Shown here: positions 52,601 to 64,000 of the stretch, one piece after another
Numbering within the stretch: position 1 is the stretch's first letter
Layout: each line of letters begins with the position of its first letter
Source of the DNA: Orthonyx spaldingii
Taxonomy: Eukaryota > Chordata > Aves > Passeriformes > Orthonychidae
Length of the DNA stretch: 64,000 nucleotides
NCBI GenBank assembly: GCA_013397795.1
Contig: VZTJ01005553.1
Coordinates: forward strand, 469,458 to 533,457
Reading direction: 5' to 3'
The notes under the pieces: model-generated
Told to the model about the DNA's origin: nothing
What the model saw: only the letters and a program-made list of their open reading frames with translations
Database searches by the model: none
Position numbers and translations under genes: made by a program

Positions 52601-55600
52601 CTCAAATGCCATGTCAGATTCCTCCGTGGAAAGATGCAAGGCTCAGAAATTCCTAAAGACATTTGCCTGCAGCTTTTCTATATGGAGTGATGTCTCTAGT
52701 TTTCTAGGTCTGATATTTTGGGATCTCCCAGAACCAGAAGTAAGTGTCAGTTCTGCTCTACTTTTGGGACTGTCTTCATTTCATGAGGGCAAATCTCCTG
52801 TTTTCTATTTCAGTGCTTGAAAACTGTTGGACTTCAGCCTTACTATTTGGGTGACAGGTGTTTTGCATGACAGCTACTTTTTATGGGTGACTTTTAAACT
52901 GTTTTTGTTTTTTAAGCTGTCCTTGCATGCATTTGATTTCAGTGTAACCAGTATGTTTCCATGTGTAACATCTTGGGCTTTGAATACTTTATGTCATCTA
53001 GAGAACTTCAAATGATTAATGTATTGGTATGACAGATAAATGTGTATTTTGCCTTAATTCTCAGATACAGAAAACAAGGTGGAGAGAAACAAAGCAGCCC
53101 TGTGCTGAGGCCTGTTTTTAATGTGTTTGAGAACATGTATCAAAACTAATAACAATAACAAAATTTAATTTTCATGAATATCTTGCAGAAGAGAGCTGAT
53201 TGCTCTCCATTCCAGTTGTGTCCTTTCATGTGTCTAGTCATTTCAGCCTGAAACAGACAACCGTGATAGTTCAGTTTAATCCTTTCCAGAAGGTGATAAT
53301 TTCTCTCCATCACTAGAAAGAAAAAACAGGGTAACCACTCCAGATGCAGACATCTAAAGCAGGGTGAGATGTAAGAAAGATGATTTTAACCTTACATTTA
53401 ACCATGCATTTTCTCAGCAGGGTAAACCTGAGCAGTTCTTGAGCCCAGCAGAGATACCATGTGCTGCCCCTCAGTACGGCACTGGTTTGAATTCATCTTC
53501 ACTGAAACATTTTCCTACTTCTTGAAAGTAACAGAAATAAAAACATCCCTGAATGAGTTGCTGGTTGAGTTGCCAAAGGCATCTATCACAAAAATGAACT
53601 TTCTTATGCATTTTTGAGCTGTACTTTTAAGTTTACATTAATTCTACAAAACCATCCTTACAAAGAAATAGGCTGGATAAATGTTCTAATTTTTAAATAA
53701 GAACTATGCCACCTATACACTTCAAAGTACAGATAAACCAAAGAATACAAATTCCTGCAAAATCAGTTGTTTTGTGACATTTATTATATTTCTAGACAAC
53801 CTTCTGAAACAGAAACAATATTAAGAGATAAGTAGCTTTTCTAACAGTGAGCACTATATTTCCTACAAGTAAAAGTGCACTATTACCACAGGTATATATG
53901 ACATGGAGTATTTCTCCCTTTCCAGAAACATAGTATTGAAGACGTAAAGCAGAACTATTTAAAATAAAATATCCAATTTTGACTAAAGGAGTCTATACGT
54001 ATGTTGACTTTGAAATGCAATTACTATGGAAACAACAAACAAAGAAGATATCTCAGAGAGTGCCAAGCTCATATTCATACCTGGACTGATTTCAAGTCTT
54101 TTCCTTGCTGAGAATTAAAGCTGAAGGTTTGCATGCTGAATTCCATAATAAAAGTCTTCCAGCATGTTATTTTCATTCCTTGACTTTTCCCCACTCCTTT
54201 TTGATAATAAGTCATGAATAACACATTTTTTTCCTTAAAGGCTAATAATTTTGAATGCCCCAAATTTTGGGGTATCTACTTGTTAAACATTTTTCACTTT
54301 CAAATATTACCAAGTAAGAATAGCACTGCAAAAGGATGCACCTGAGGATGTCAGTCCAGGATTTTATGATCAAGGTGGAGAAATGGATGATTTTAGTTGG
54401 AACCAGTATGGCCTTTTGAGACATCTACCTCACAAGGATCTGAAATGCATTCTATAAACACCTATTCCTTACTATTTATTGTTAAATGAGTCTGCAACAC
54501 ACTTTATAAATATATTACTAAACATAAGGACATTATTATGTATTACACCAAATATAGTAGGTACATATACAGAATAATCTGTATTTACCAGATTATTTCC
54601 TTAGTGACAAACACCCAGTTTTAAAAGAATCTTGGAAAATGAAGGAAACTTGGAAACTAATTTGTATTTTGATAAACCATGAAAACCTAATCTTTCAGAG
54701 GGTTTGTTTCGTTATTAATCAACTCTATTGTGTGTTTAGAGCCTTTAATTAACAAAAATGTTTTTCCAAGTTTGAACAAGTATTTTTGGCAGAAACACAA
54801 TATATGACAGAAATGTCAAATTTTACTACAATAAATATAATATTATGAAAGATGGTGTTGGGAGAAAATATTAAAGATGGCAAGGTACAGAATATGTCAT
54901 GCTGATTGTCATTAAAAAATAAATGAAAATGCATAATTTCCATAAACGGTGTGTGAAAAAAAAAGGCCTAGGCAAATTTTTAAAAAATTTTATTTTTTGC
55001 AAATGATAGCATAGGGTTAAAATGTTTTCAGAAGCATAGGCCTCGGGAACGGTAATGGGCATGGTGTTTGCGGAGGACAGAGAGAACCTGTCCACTAAGC
55101 ACCCACTCGTGAAGAAGCCGATGTAATTACATGATAAACATAATAATACGGTGAAACTAAAGAATGACCAGGATTTTTAATGAAGATTTTGCAGCTGCCA
55201 TATACTTCTTGGGAATAGAGGAGATAGAATAATAGTTGTATTGCTAGTTTTTAAAACTTTTAAACCATTAAATTTTCAGAGTTTCCTTAATATTGCGGCA
55301 CATGTTGTATGAGGGTATAGTGCAATTAAAATGTGGAAAGGAGAAAGACTCTCATCTGAAAATATAACAATATAGAGAATACTGAGGATCCTCATTTTTG
55401 ATCTTACTTAAATAGATGTTAAATTTTGAGTTTGAGATAGAATAATAATAATTATAACTTTCCTTAGTTTTCTTCTTCCACTTTTCACAAAATGGAGAAA
55501 AACCCCCAACCCATTGTACATCAAAAGAAAAAAGAAACAGAATATTAGTTTCTCACCAAATTAAAAAAAAAAAAAAAAATCCAGACCATTATATTTTGGG

Positions 55601-58600
55601 TTTATTACATGATTTATCTAAAGGTTTTAATCATTTTGTTTTCTTTTAGTTTATTGAAAGATAGCCTGAAATTCCATCTTCCAATGAAAAGTCCATGTAT
55701 TTTATTAAAATTCCTCAAAATAAATCTTCATCTGTCTTAATTTCCTCTTATACATTTAGCCAATTTCAAGCTCAATTTGCTTTTGTTTTAGAGTGATCAA
55801 ACCTACATTTAGTAATGGAAAACTGACCAATTTTTTCAATTAAATATCTGTTCGAACATCTGAAGACACACAATCTGGCTTCAGAACAAACACACACATG
55901 CAAGAGGAAAACTCATATGCACAAAATATTTTATAAATTGCTAAATTTCAGTGAAAACAGCTTTATTTTGACATTTCCTTGCAAAGTTTGTTTTTAGAAT
56001 GTCAAAGCTTTGTGTAACCTTGTGAAAGAAAAGGGTGAAACTAATTAAAAATCAAATAGTATCTGACAAATACAGTTTCTTTTGGGAGTTAAGATACATA
56101 CATTTAGTTATCTGCAAGCAGGTGACTCCACAGATGTGTGACAGGTGAGACAGGGACTTAGTTCAGGTGTCCGGACATAGACGTTTGAGCCATTTCAGAT
56201 GGAGAGGACTAGGAGAGAGACCAGGAGGCACCTTCTGGACAAGGCAGACAAAGTTGATGAAATAGGCATCTCAAGGGAGTACTGTTCTGAAACAGAATCT
56301 TACTAAATAATCTCATAATAACCTTTGTCTAATTAGTAACAAAACTATGCTTACAAACAGTGAAAAATAACCTTGGTATTCAAAAGGCATTTGGAACTAT
56401 ATTGTGAAACCAACATAGGTTGAATATCCTGTTTACATCCACCTTGAACTGGAGTTTAGCTGCAGGAAAAAGTGGTTCACAGTAGAGTTTGAAAACCTTC
56501 AAGGAAATTACGCAGGCTGAATGTATTTACCTGTGTGGCTTTGAAGAAAAAGTGTGAGCAATCAGTATCACCATTTGAGAACTCAAGTTTCCCTCTGCTT
56601 GGCCACGTCCTCACTGCTTTTAGCTTCTGCTGCACAGAGGACTCCCTTGGGCAAGATGAATCTGCACAGTTAGCGCTGTGTGTAAAGCATGGCACATTTA
56701 GACCGGTGCTATATCTTCAGAGCCCTACAAAAGAGAGTTAACACATTGGGGACCCTGGCTGTTATTCTTATTTTGACAATGGCTTTATTATTTTACCCCA
56801 CTAATCTGATTTTGAAAGATTTATATATTAATGTTTTGTACATTAATTCCTGAAACCATACTTGGAAAGCCCATGCTATAAATACCACACAACTAATGCA
56901 CATGCCAGGAGTAGACAAAATTTACAAGAAACAGACAAACCTCAGAATAATAATTTCATTATATCACCCTTATAAATCATCCCAGCTGTTCCGACACTTT
57001 AATTAAAAAGTGACACTTCCAGTCTTAAAGTATTGTGGCCTGTGTAATAAATCATTTCACTTTATACATGTTATGAGTCTGACTACTGTAGAGGAGTCAT
57101 TTTGCATCCGTCTCCTTTACAAAGGCAGAGAGTGAACAAGAGATTAAATAATATAACTAAAAAACTCAATAAAAATATTGTGTCAGTCCTGAATTTATTA
57201 CAACATATATACATGCAATATATGTAGTGTTTTCCACGTACTGCTTCCCAGTATCCCACATCAGCTTCTCTGTGGAATACAGGTGTGGATTGAACAGCCT
57301 CGGAGCGGGAAGCAGGTGGCCAGTTCTGGAGCTATTATACCCAAAAAGTGATATTTTATGAAAGCTGCATGTAAAGGACAGAAGATCCAGAATAATTTCA
57401 CTAAGCAACCTGTAGACAAGGGAGTAAGAAGAAAATTTGAGTGAGGAATAAAGAATGTGTGTGATTTGTTTTCAGTCTAACACACTCTTAACAAAACTAC
57501 AATTAAGAAAAAACAGAAAGTATAGAACAGTTTGCTGCAAATAGTGGCTTCAGAATGTCAAAATGAAAATGAACAAAACCCAGTATTTATAGGAGTAAAT
57601 ACAGTCCTAACATGGGGCTACTGGAGTCTGCTGTTCCCTTAGGCATGTACAAAATTTCACAGTAATGTTAATAAAGGCTGCAGGGACAGTTTGTGGTCCA
57701 TACATCTATACCTCTTCAAATTTACCTACAGAATTATTTGTCCTGCAAGCTTAAATAATAAGAAGCCATTGTTGTCCAAGAAAAAAATGCCATCTTTTAT
57801 CTTCACTTTGTGGTGTGTTTCATCACAGACCTAGCACTGAAGCAGCAGGATTACTGGCAACCATGTTATACAGCCTCTCTGTAAAGTTGTTTGCAATAAT
57901 AGATGTGTTGGAGGGAGGTCAAGCTGTTTTCAATGGACAGAGCCTTCCAAAGCAGTGGTTTAGATGCTAGAAATGTTCTCCTTTCTTATCACTTGATCCT
58001 TGTGTCTGCTCCATCTCACTACATCCACTTTGCTGATTTCAGCTTGTTGTTATCATCAAGCTTTAAAGGCATTTGACTAAGTCAGAAATATGAATGTTGC
58101 AATTAACATCAATTTGTGTGCATTCCCCTTTGTGAAGATGAAATAATTTCACAGATGTCTTGGGACATGGAATTTTTACATGATCATATTAACCTCAGCC
58201 TGCAAAGCAGTAGTCTATAAGTCTATAATGTGAAACATTATCAGGCTGGAACAGAGGCATCCATTATTTTGCTCAAAACAGAAACAGCTTTCCTACATAC
58301 GATCATTGTTTTTAGTTATTAATTATCTCAGCATACATCCTGGCTATAGTGTTAACATTGTGTACTGCAAAGTGGTATCTATAATTAATGAGCATCTCAA
58401 ATTTAGGCAGTCATGATTTCAATTTCTGTGTTGCTATTTCTGTCTTTGTTTTTAATTTGTGAGATTTGAAAGGAAAATTAATATTATGGTCTCTGTCCAT
58501 CAAGTTTACTTTTCATTGTCTACTTATTTTCCTTATTGAAAGTTTCATCTTTTTATCTGTGAACCAGTAAGGTTCTGCACATAAAGAAACCCATCCTGAA

Positions 58601-59589
58601 ATCAGCTCCATATGGACAGACCATATGGGCACACTGAGTCCCACTGAAGTGAACTATGGTTAGCATTTCTTATTTTTGCTATAATAACATGCATGTGTCC
58701 TAAACCATGGGCCTTGTTGTGCCAGGCACTGTACAGAGAAAAAGAAAGACTTATCTTAGTGCTAGCAGATAAACCATCACAGTACAGATAGGATGAATGC
58801 TGCAAGTCATTACGGTGGCAGACTAGATTGTTAAATGGCACATATCGGTATTACCCTGTCAGATTTAATGAAATCACCATTTTTATATCATTCCCTTTAT
58901 TGTGCATCTCTCTAGAAGAGGTCATTCTCATTTTCTTTCTGGATATAAATCACAAGTGTTCTTTCCTGCTGTCACTGAGGTTGCACATATGTGTGTTAAG
59001 GTTAGAATGAAGCATCATTTTGCACTCCAGACTTGTCTGGAGAGGAAGGTAGCTGTGGAATAAGGGGTAAAGGGAACATGTAGTGCATTAATAATCTTAC
59101 AGGAGCTCATTCTTCTTGAAGCTGAGTGCAGTAAACTATGCAGTAAACATGTCCATGTGGAAAGGCTGTGTAAAATATCAATTTCCATATAAATTTATGC
59201 TTATGGTGCTTTACAGACATTTCCTTTTTAGGAAAATCCTGCATAATGACAGCAGAATTAAACCAAAGGTTTATTTACTGAAAGTTACATTTTCCATGGC
59301 AAACATTTACATGCAAAAGATGGAAAGAATGATGCTGGTCCACTTAACAAAGGTAAGGCCATGCTTATCTGTCCTAGGAACGTTATAAAGATGATTCTTC
59401 AGAGAGAAGGAAGAAAAGATGTAAAGGCAACTGCATGCACATATTTTCTGATCATCAGGGCTGTTCAACAATTCACAATCAAGCTCTTTCCAAGTAGGTC
59501 ACAATTATATTGCAAGCTGCTTGCTTGAAAAACAATGGTGGGTAATAATCTGAAAACTGAAGATTAAAAATAAGAGGCAAAGCCTTAAG
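46605..59589. other. TYR 5' flank, no gene seen
   Basis: 13 kb of AT-rich sequence with no exon I can recognise. Open frames are all under 130 codons and lack known motifs. A 15-bp word CACAGAATCATAGAA at 50838-50852 may be a remnant CR1 tail. An A17 run lies at 55563-55579, and 58715-58830 resembles the possible ancient repeat at 20460. In other vertebrates GRM5 lies on this side of TYR but far away. Confidence 0.6.
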
Positions 59590-59609
59590 AGTTATAATAA
59601 TATCCCATT

Positions 59610-59820
59610 AAACAATTTATCTGGGGCTGCAATGGGTTCTTTATTATTAAAATTCTTTAAATCAGGTTTGGAAGGCTTTCAGGAAGAGATGCTCTCGGTT
59701 AATCCAAAGTTATGGGCTTTACTTACAGAATTTCGGGTGAGAGTGTCTGACCTGTGCTATGCAAGCAGTCAGGTTAGATGATCATAATGGTTCCTCCTGG
59801 CCTTAAAATCTATCAATATA
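59610..59820 (+). repeat. Old CR1-type LINE 3' end
   Basis: Reads AATTCTTTAAATCAGGTTTG, then GAAGAGATGCTCTCGGTTAA, TGTGCTATGCAAGCAGTCAG, GTTAGATGATCATAATGG and CTGGCCTTAAAATCTATCAA. This word order is the 3' end of an ancient CR1 lineage common in turtles and crocodilians and rare and decayed in birds. It is much more diverged than the other CR1 copies here. Confidence 0.7.
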
Positions 59821-60019
59821 TTAAGCATCCCGCTGTAATGCTCTGATGCAGAGGCAATTTACATCAAGTTCTGAAGAGCACTTAAATTAATTGTTTCATT
59901 AAAACCCATTTGAACGCTTTTACATCTTGATGCATGTTACTTCTGGGTGCCTCACAGATTTCATTTGGAGATCTTCAGCTCCAAAGAGCTTGTTACGTTT
60001 GCCTGGCCTGACTTGTGCC

Positions 60020-60275
60020 TTCTGCCGGCCGGAACAGCCTGTTCTGGGGAATTCACGTGGCGAGGAGCCCTGATCCCATGTCTAGTGCCCGTGGGTGGTT
60101 CCCTGGCTACCACTAGGAGGTGCTTCCAGCGGCTCAGTACTCCTGGCATCACGAGGAATGAGTTCAGCTCTGTGTGGGAGCGTATTTCAGATCTTTCCTA
60201 CACCTACAGCCTTATGCCAAAAATAAGATGCAATCATTTGTTTCCTAGGTGATAACTGCACTGAGCATGTGCAGT
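60020..60275. promoter_or_regulatory. GC-richer patch about 15 kb upstream of TYR with two E-boxes
   Basis: Roughly 170 bp (60020-60190) has about eight CpGs in an otherwise CpG-poor flank. It contains CACGTG at 60054-60059, and CATGTG follows at 60266-60271. Mouse Tyr has its locus control region about 15 kb upstream. That makes this a possible counterpart, by position and composition only. Confidence 0.2.
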
Positions 60276-61519
60276 CCCTGCTGCCTCTAAAATGGTGAAG
60301 GGTGTTATCAGCCTTCCTTGCAGTGCTTTTGAGGCAATGTATCAAGCAGCTTTTACTGCAGAACAAATGGCTTCTTGATTATGTACAGAAGGGGGAAAAA
60401 TGTATTGAGGTTTGCAATTCAGTACTCATTCTTGGCAAAAGGAATTTTATTCTATTTGTTTGCTTTTTCTGTGGTAAGTGAAGGGAAGAGGGAGCAAGAA
60501 ATGTCAATTCCAAGGTTTCTAAATAGTAGAAGACCTTTTAGATGTTCTTTCTTGATAGCCTTTCTTAATCTGTATCTGTATGAAGCTGCGGAAGTTCTAG
60601 TTCAAATCTTGTTTTCTCATGCAGATTTTGAAAGCTTGTCAAAGCAGAATATCATCCAAGTGTGTCTTCTATCTATAGAGTATCTGAATGCCAAAAAGGC
60701 ATAAAAATATTTGCATTATGCTACTGTCCTTTGCAGGAGACAGCAAAGGGTAACATAAAAAGTATAAAAAGACTGAGTATCCTGGTAGATGTTTTTAGCT
60801 CATCTTTTTTTTCCCAATATTTCGAATGTCTGTAAGTTTTGAAAATATGCAAAGAGTTTCTGAATTCTTGAAATACTGCACTTCACTTATCAACTTCAAT
60901 TTCATTTTTGTTTAGAATAGCTATTTATAGAGGATTTTATTTTAAAATGTAGTATTTTATTGAAAGGTCTACTAAAACATCTTTGTTGTCAGAAATTCTT
61001 GACTTCTTTAGCATAATGTCCACAAAAGGTCCAATCAGTGATGACTCTTGCTATGTGTTCTGCTCCAGTTAAAGCAAATATTAAATAAAATAAATAATCT
61101 TCTTTTTTTCTGAGTAATACTAACCATTGTGGACAAACTGATGGGATTTCACTATATAGGCATTTTTATAGTCCTACTTTAGGAAGATGAAATTTGCTGA
61201 TTTAGTTTATGGATATTTTCATCCTGATTATAAGCAAGAATCTAATTTCCAAATTTAACACTTCTTTGTCCAGCTGGTCTTTAGGCTTAGATGAAAGCTG
61301 GAGCAATCTCCATGCTCTATTATTGATTGGTGTAGTGAGGTGAAATTCCCAGTTCCACAAAGTGAAGATGTGTTAACTGCTTCTTTCTCTTGGTGTCCAT
61401 GGGGACTGTTATCTGCACCTGCCACTTCTAGGGGTGTGAGCATATGGGGAGGAGTTTCTTTCTCTGTAAATTGATTTTAACACAAACTGCCTTCTCCAGC
61501 TACAAAGCCCTTCAAAAAC

Positions 61520-61566
61520 CACACACACGCACACCCCCCCCAAACCAAACCAAACCAAACCAAACC
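61520..61566. repeat. (CA)n followed by (AAACC)n
   Basis: A short CA-rich run, a run of C, then five copies of AAACC, read directly. Confidence 0.85.
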
Positions 61567-62010
61567 AGAAAACACACAAAAAGCCCTAAAAAATTGAAAT
61601 ATTAACTTCTCCCCTACAAAAAACAAAGGCTGACATGAAATTGATGAGAAGGGAAGCTCTGAAATATTTGTAGCTAACTACTTCTCATTTTGTTTTTCTA
61701 CTTGAATCAAAATCCTGATTATTTTATCAGGTTCAGGAAAAGGTCACACAACAAGATGATAATCTGCAGAGTTTTCAAATCATAGTAAACCCATAAACCT
61801 TAATTTACATGGACAATTGTGATATTAAAACCCTGGAGAATTGCACTTTACAGGACTGCAACTGGGCAAAGTTCTGTGTTTCAGAGGGCATGATTTTTGA
61901 AGAGAATGTGGTTTGTTAAATTTCATTTTGATATTACATTTTGGTATGAGCAAAGTTATAGGAAAAAAAATGAATCTATATAACAAAAACCCAAAGTAAG
62001 GTGTGATGAA

Positions 62011-62564
62011 TAACGCAGCTCTGAGGGGGTGGTGTGGGGTGGATGGAGGCTTCTGCTTTTACCAGGAGAGTCTTGGAGGCTCTGAAAGACCACTGTGGTC
62101 AGTACAGCTGGGTACTGTGCAGACAGCCCTGTCCTACCCCAGCCGGTGTTCTGGCGTGTGTATCCACCTCCACCCAGCTAGATAGCTCGTGCGTTACCAG
62201 GGTTAAAACAGAGGGCCCAATTTGCATAGAATTCCGGAGACACTTTATTCCGAAAGAGTCCAGAGGCGAAAGAGGATGAATGACCTTGTGCACCCTTGTT
62301 ATAGGGGCACCGGCCAGTGGGCAGTGGGCACAGGGGTGGAGAGAGGGCGGGGGGATACAGAAGGAGGGAGGGATGGAGTGAGGGAACCGGTCAAGGCCAA
62401 AGAACATGGGAGAATTAACATATCCAGGTAAGGTAACCTAGGGAGGGACCATTTACTTCAAGGGGTGATTTCAAAGAGCAGAGCTGTCCCACCAGTGTAT
62501 ATCTGTGGTTTCGGGACCTCTCGGCTTCTTGGTAGTTCCCGGGATGGGCTCAACTACCCCAACA
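62011..62564 (-). mobile_element. Solo LTR (about 554 bp), TYR 5' flank
   Basis: On the minus strand the element starts TGTTGGGGTAGTTGAGCC. It has a TATA box (TATAACAAGGG, TATAA at 62299-62303) and AATAAA at 62244-62249, 50 nt apart, the layout of an LTR U3-R-U5. The flanks carry a perfect duplication GATGAATA (62005-62012 and 62565-62572). With a 6-bp duplication the 3' end reads CTGCGTTA, so the usual terminal CA would have become TA. Its composition is GC-richer than the neighbourhood. No gag, pol or env remains. Confidence 0.8.
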
Positions 62565-62572
62565 GATGAATA

Positions 62573-63978
62573 CTGGTATCACATCAATTGATCTGGTAGC
62601 TGGCCTAGGTGCTGAATTGTAATGACAAGTCTTGAATATGGGTGATTCTTGTCATTTTTCTAATGGTATTTTAAAAATGTTTATTTGATCCAGAAGCAAT
62701 CTTTGAAAAACTCACTCCTGGCTACAGGAGTAATTTATTTTCAGTCAACCCCAGCAACAAACTTGTTATATTTGGAAATAATTTATTGAATATGACCACA
62801 AAGGAAATATGGCAATGTACACTTCTCAAATCTTCTTTAATGTAGCAAATCATTACCAAATTGACTGTATTCTCTGCAGTTGTTTTGCAGTCTTCCTCCA
62901 TACCTAGATCCTTTTCTTTATATTATTTTTTGTCTGAAATTATTAAGGGTGTTTCTGGAGACTTAACAGGTGTCCTGTTGGTGCTGAAAGCACATCAGTA
63001 GTGTCAATATCAAAGAGGCTGCTAATGCTTTGTGTGCAAAACTGAAAAGAAAAATCTAGGCTGATATGTCTTGTGAAGTTAGTGCCCTCACTGCATCAGC
63101 AAAGGTTTCATCCTTGGTTTCAAAGATGTTAAACTCCATGTAAGCAAAATCTTGTTGTTTTGTTTGTAAACAACAGTGTCAAGAAACAGAAGTATTATCA
63201 GTATTTATAAAAAGCTTAACAAACAGAAGCTCTTCACTGGGGAAATATTAGCATCAACTCAGAAGGGAATTGTCTATTCAAACATGGTCCTACCAAACTT
63301 GACCATTTTATGAGACCTTTGTTTCCCTTCCTCCATTGGAGTTAATAGCCCTGTGCACAAAGCAGTGTTTTGGTGCCAATTTACATGTGAAATTTGACTG
63401 AGTGAGTGAGAGTTGTGGATTGGCTCTTTTTTCTGTACAGCACAACATTTTATCTCTGCTTAAAACCATACCTCTTTGCCTTCCCTGCAGTAAGACACGC
63501 ATAGACATCATGACAGTTTTGGCATTACTTACAACCACCAGTCTTCTTCTATGTCATGTCCTCCAGACAACTGAGATGTTCAGATGTTTGTCTTTCTTAG
63601 ATCTGGACTATTATTTCAAGCTGTTTTCATTTATGCTCTTTATTCAGAGGGTACTGGCTTGGGACCAATCAAAAGCCCATTCACCCCTATAAGAATAAAC
63701 ATTTTTCTATCTTTGTGCAGGTTTTGGATATTATATGGCTTGAATGAGACCCATCTTCATCTCACCCCAGCTTCATATCAAGTAAACAGGGAATGGCAGA
63801 TTTTTGCCTACTTCCTTTCCAAATTTTAAATTTTTTTTTAGTTTAGCAAGACATGATCACCTTTAAGAAAAGTAGGAGATACAGGTAAGGCAAGCATTTG
63901 GCTTACTCTAGAGCTATCCTAGAAACATGGAACAGTTACTATAGTTTTCTAACAAAGTGCAGTAGAGTTGTGCAGATG
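62573..63978. other. Intergenic, nothing recognised
   Basis: AT-rich unique-looking sequence beyond the solo LTR, with short overlapping open frames and no motif I recognise. Confidence 0.5.
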
Positions 63979-64000
63979 CAAAAAAAAAAAAAAAAAAAAA
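63979..64000. repeat. Poly(A) run at the window edge
   Basis: At least 21 consecutive A reach the end of the window. It could be a simple repeat or the tail of a retrocopy continuing outside; it cannot be decided from here. Confidence 0.7.

Noticed and set aside
1..64000. An undescribed multi-gene system, CRISPR array or prokaryotic operon
   Set aside because: The window is a vertebrate TYR locus with introns and retroelements. I saw no regularly spaced repeats, gene cluster or second intact gene.

Overview
This window is vertebrate nuclear DNA, most likely from a bird. It is AT-rich and gene-poor, with large GT-AG introns. Its interspersed repeats are mainly CR1 LINE fragments (3' ends rich in the ATTCTATG octamer) and solo retroviral LTRs, and no Alu, B1 or L1 was seen. 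The one gene encodes a tyrosinase that reads as avian in sequence. The exact species cannot be told from the sequence alone.

The gene is TYR, the copper monooxygenase that starts melanin synthesis. It lies on the minus strand and is complete. Its five coding exons are 44184-45002, 34437-34653, 24947-25094, 6638-6819 and 1515-1738, of 819, 217, 148, 182 and 224 nt. Together they make 1590 nt, or 529 codons plus a stop. All four introns are GT-AG and no exon has a stop or frameshift. All six copper-binding histidines, the signal peptide, the single membrane helix and the cytoplasmic sorting tail are present. One N-glycosylation sequon that is common in the family, at residue 290, has become Ser.

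Layout in + coordinates: 1-1514 is the 3' UTR (probable ATTAAA at 1279-1284) and downstream flank. Intron 4 is 1739-6637, with three CR1 pieces, one of them split by a 217-bp solo LTR. Intron 3 is 6820-24946, with a CR1 piece, a 377-bp solo LTR and an ancient MIR-like fragment. Intron 2 is 25095-34436, with a CR1 inserted inside another CR1. It also holds a further CR1. Intron 1 is 34654-44183 and nearly free of repeats. From 45003 to 64000 is the promoter and 5' flank of TYR, with no exon I could recognise. That flank holds two candidate MITF-type E-boxes, an ATTTT microsatellite, an old CR1, a GC-richer patch about 15 kb upstream, and a 554-bp solo LTR.

There is no operon, CRISPR array, or recognisable tRNA or rRNA. 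I found no undescribed multi-gene system. The points most worth a second look are the three solo LTRs with clean target-site duplications, the lost glycosylation site, and the candidate M-boxes upstream.
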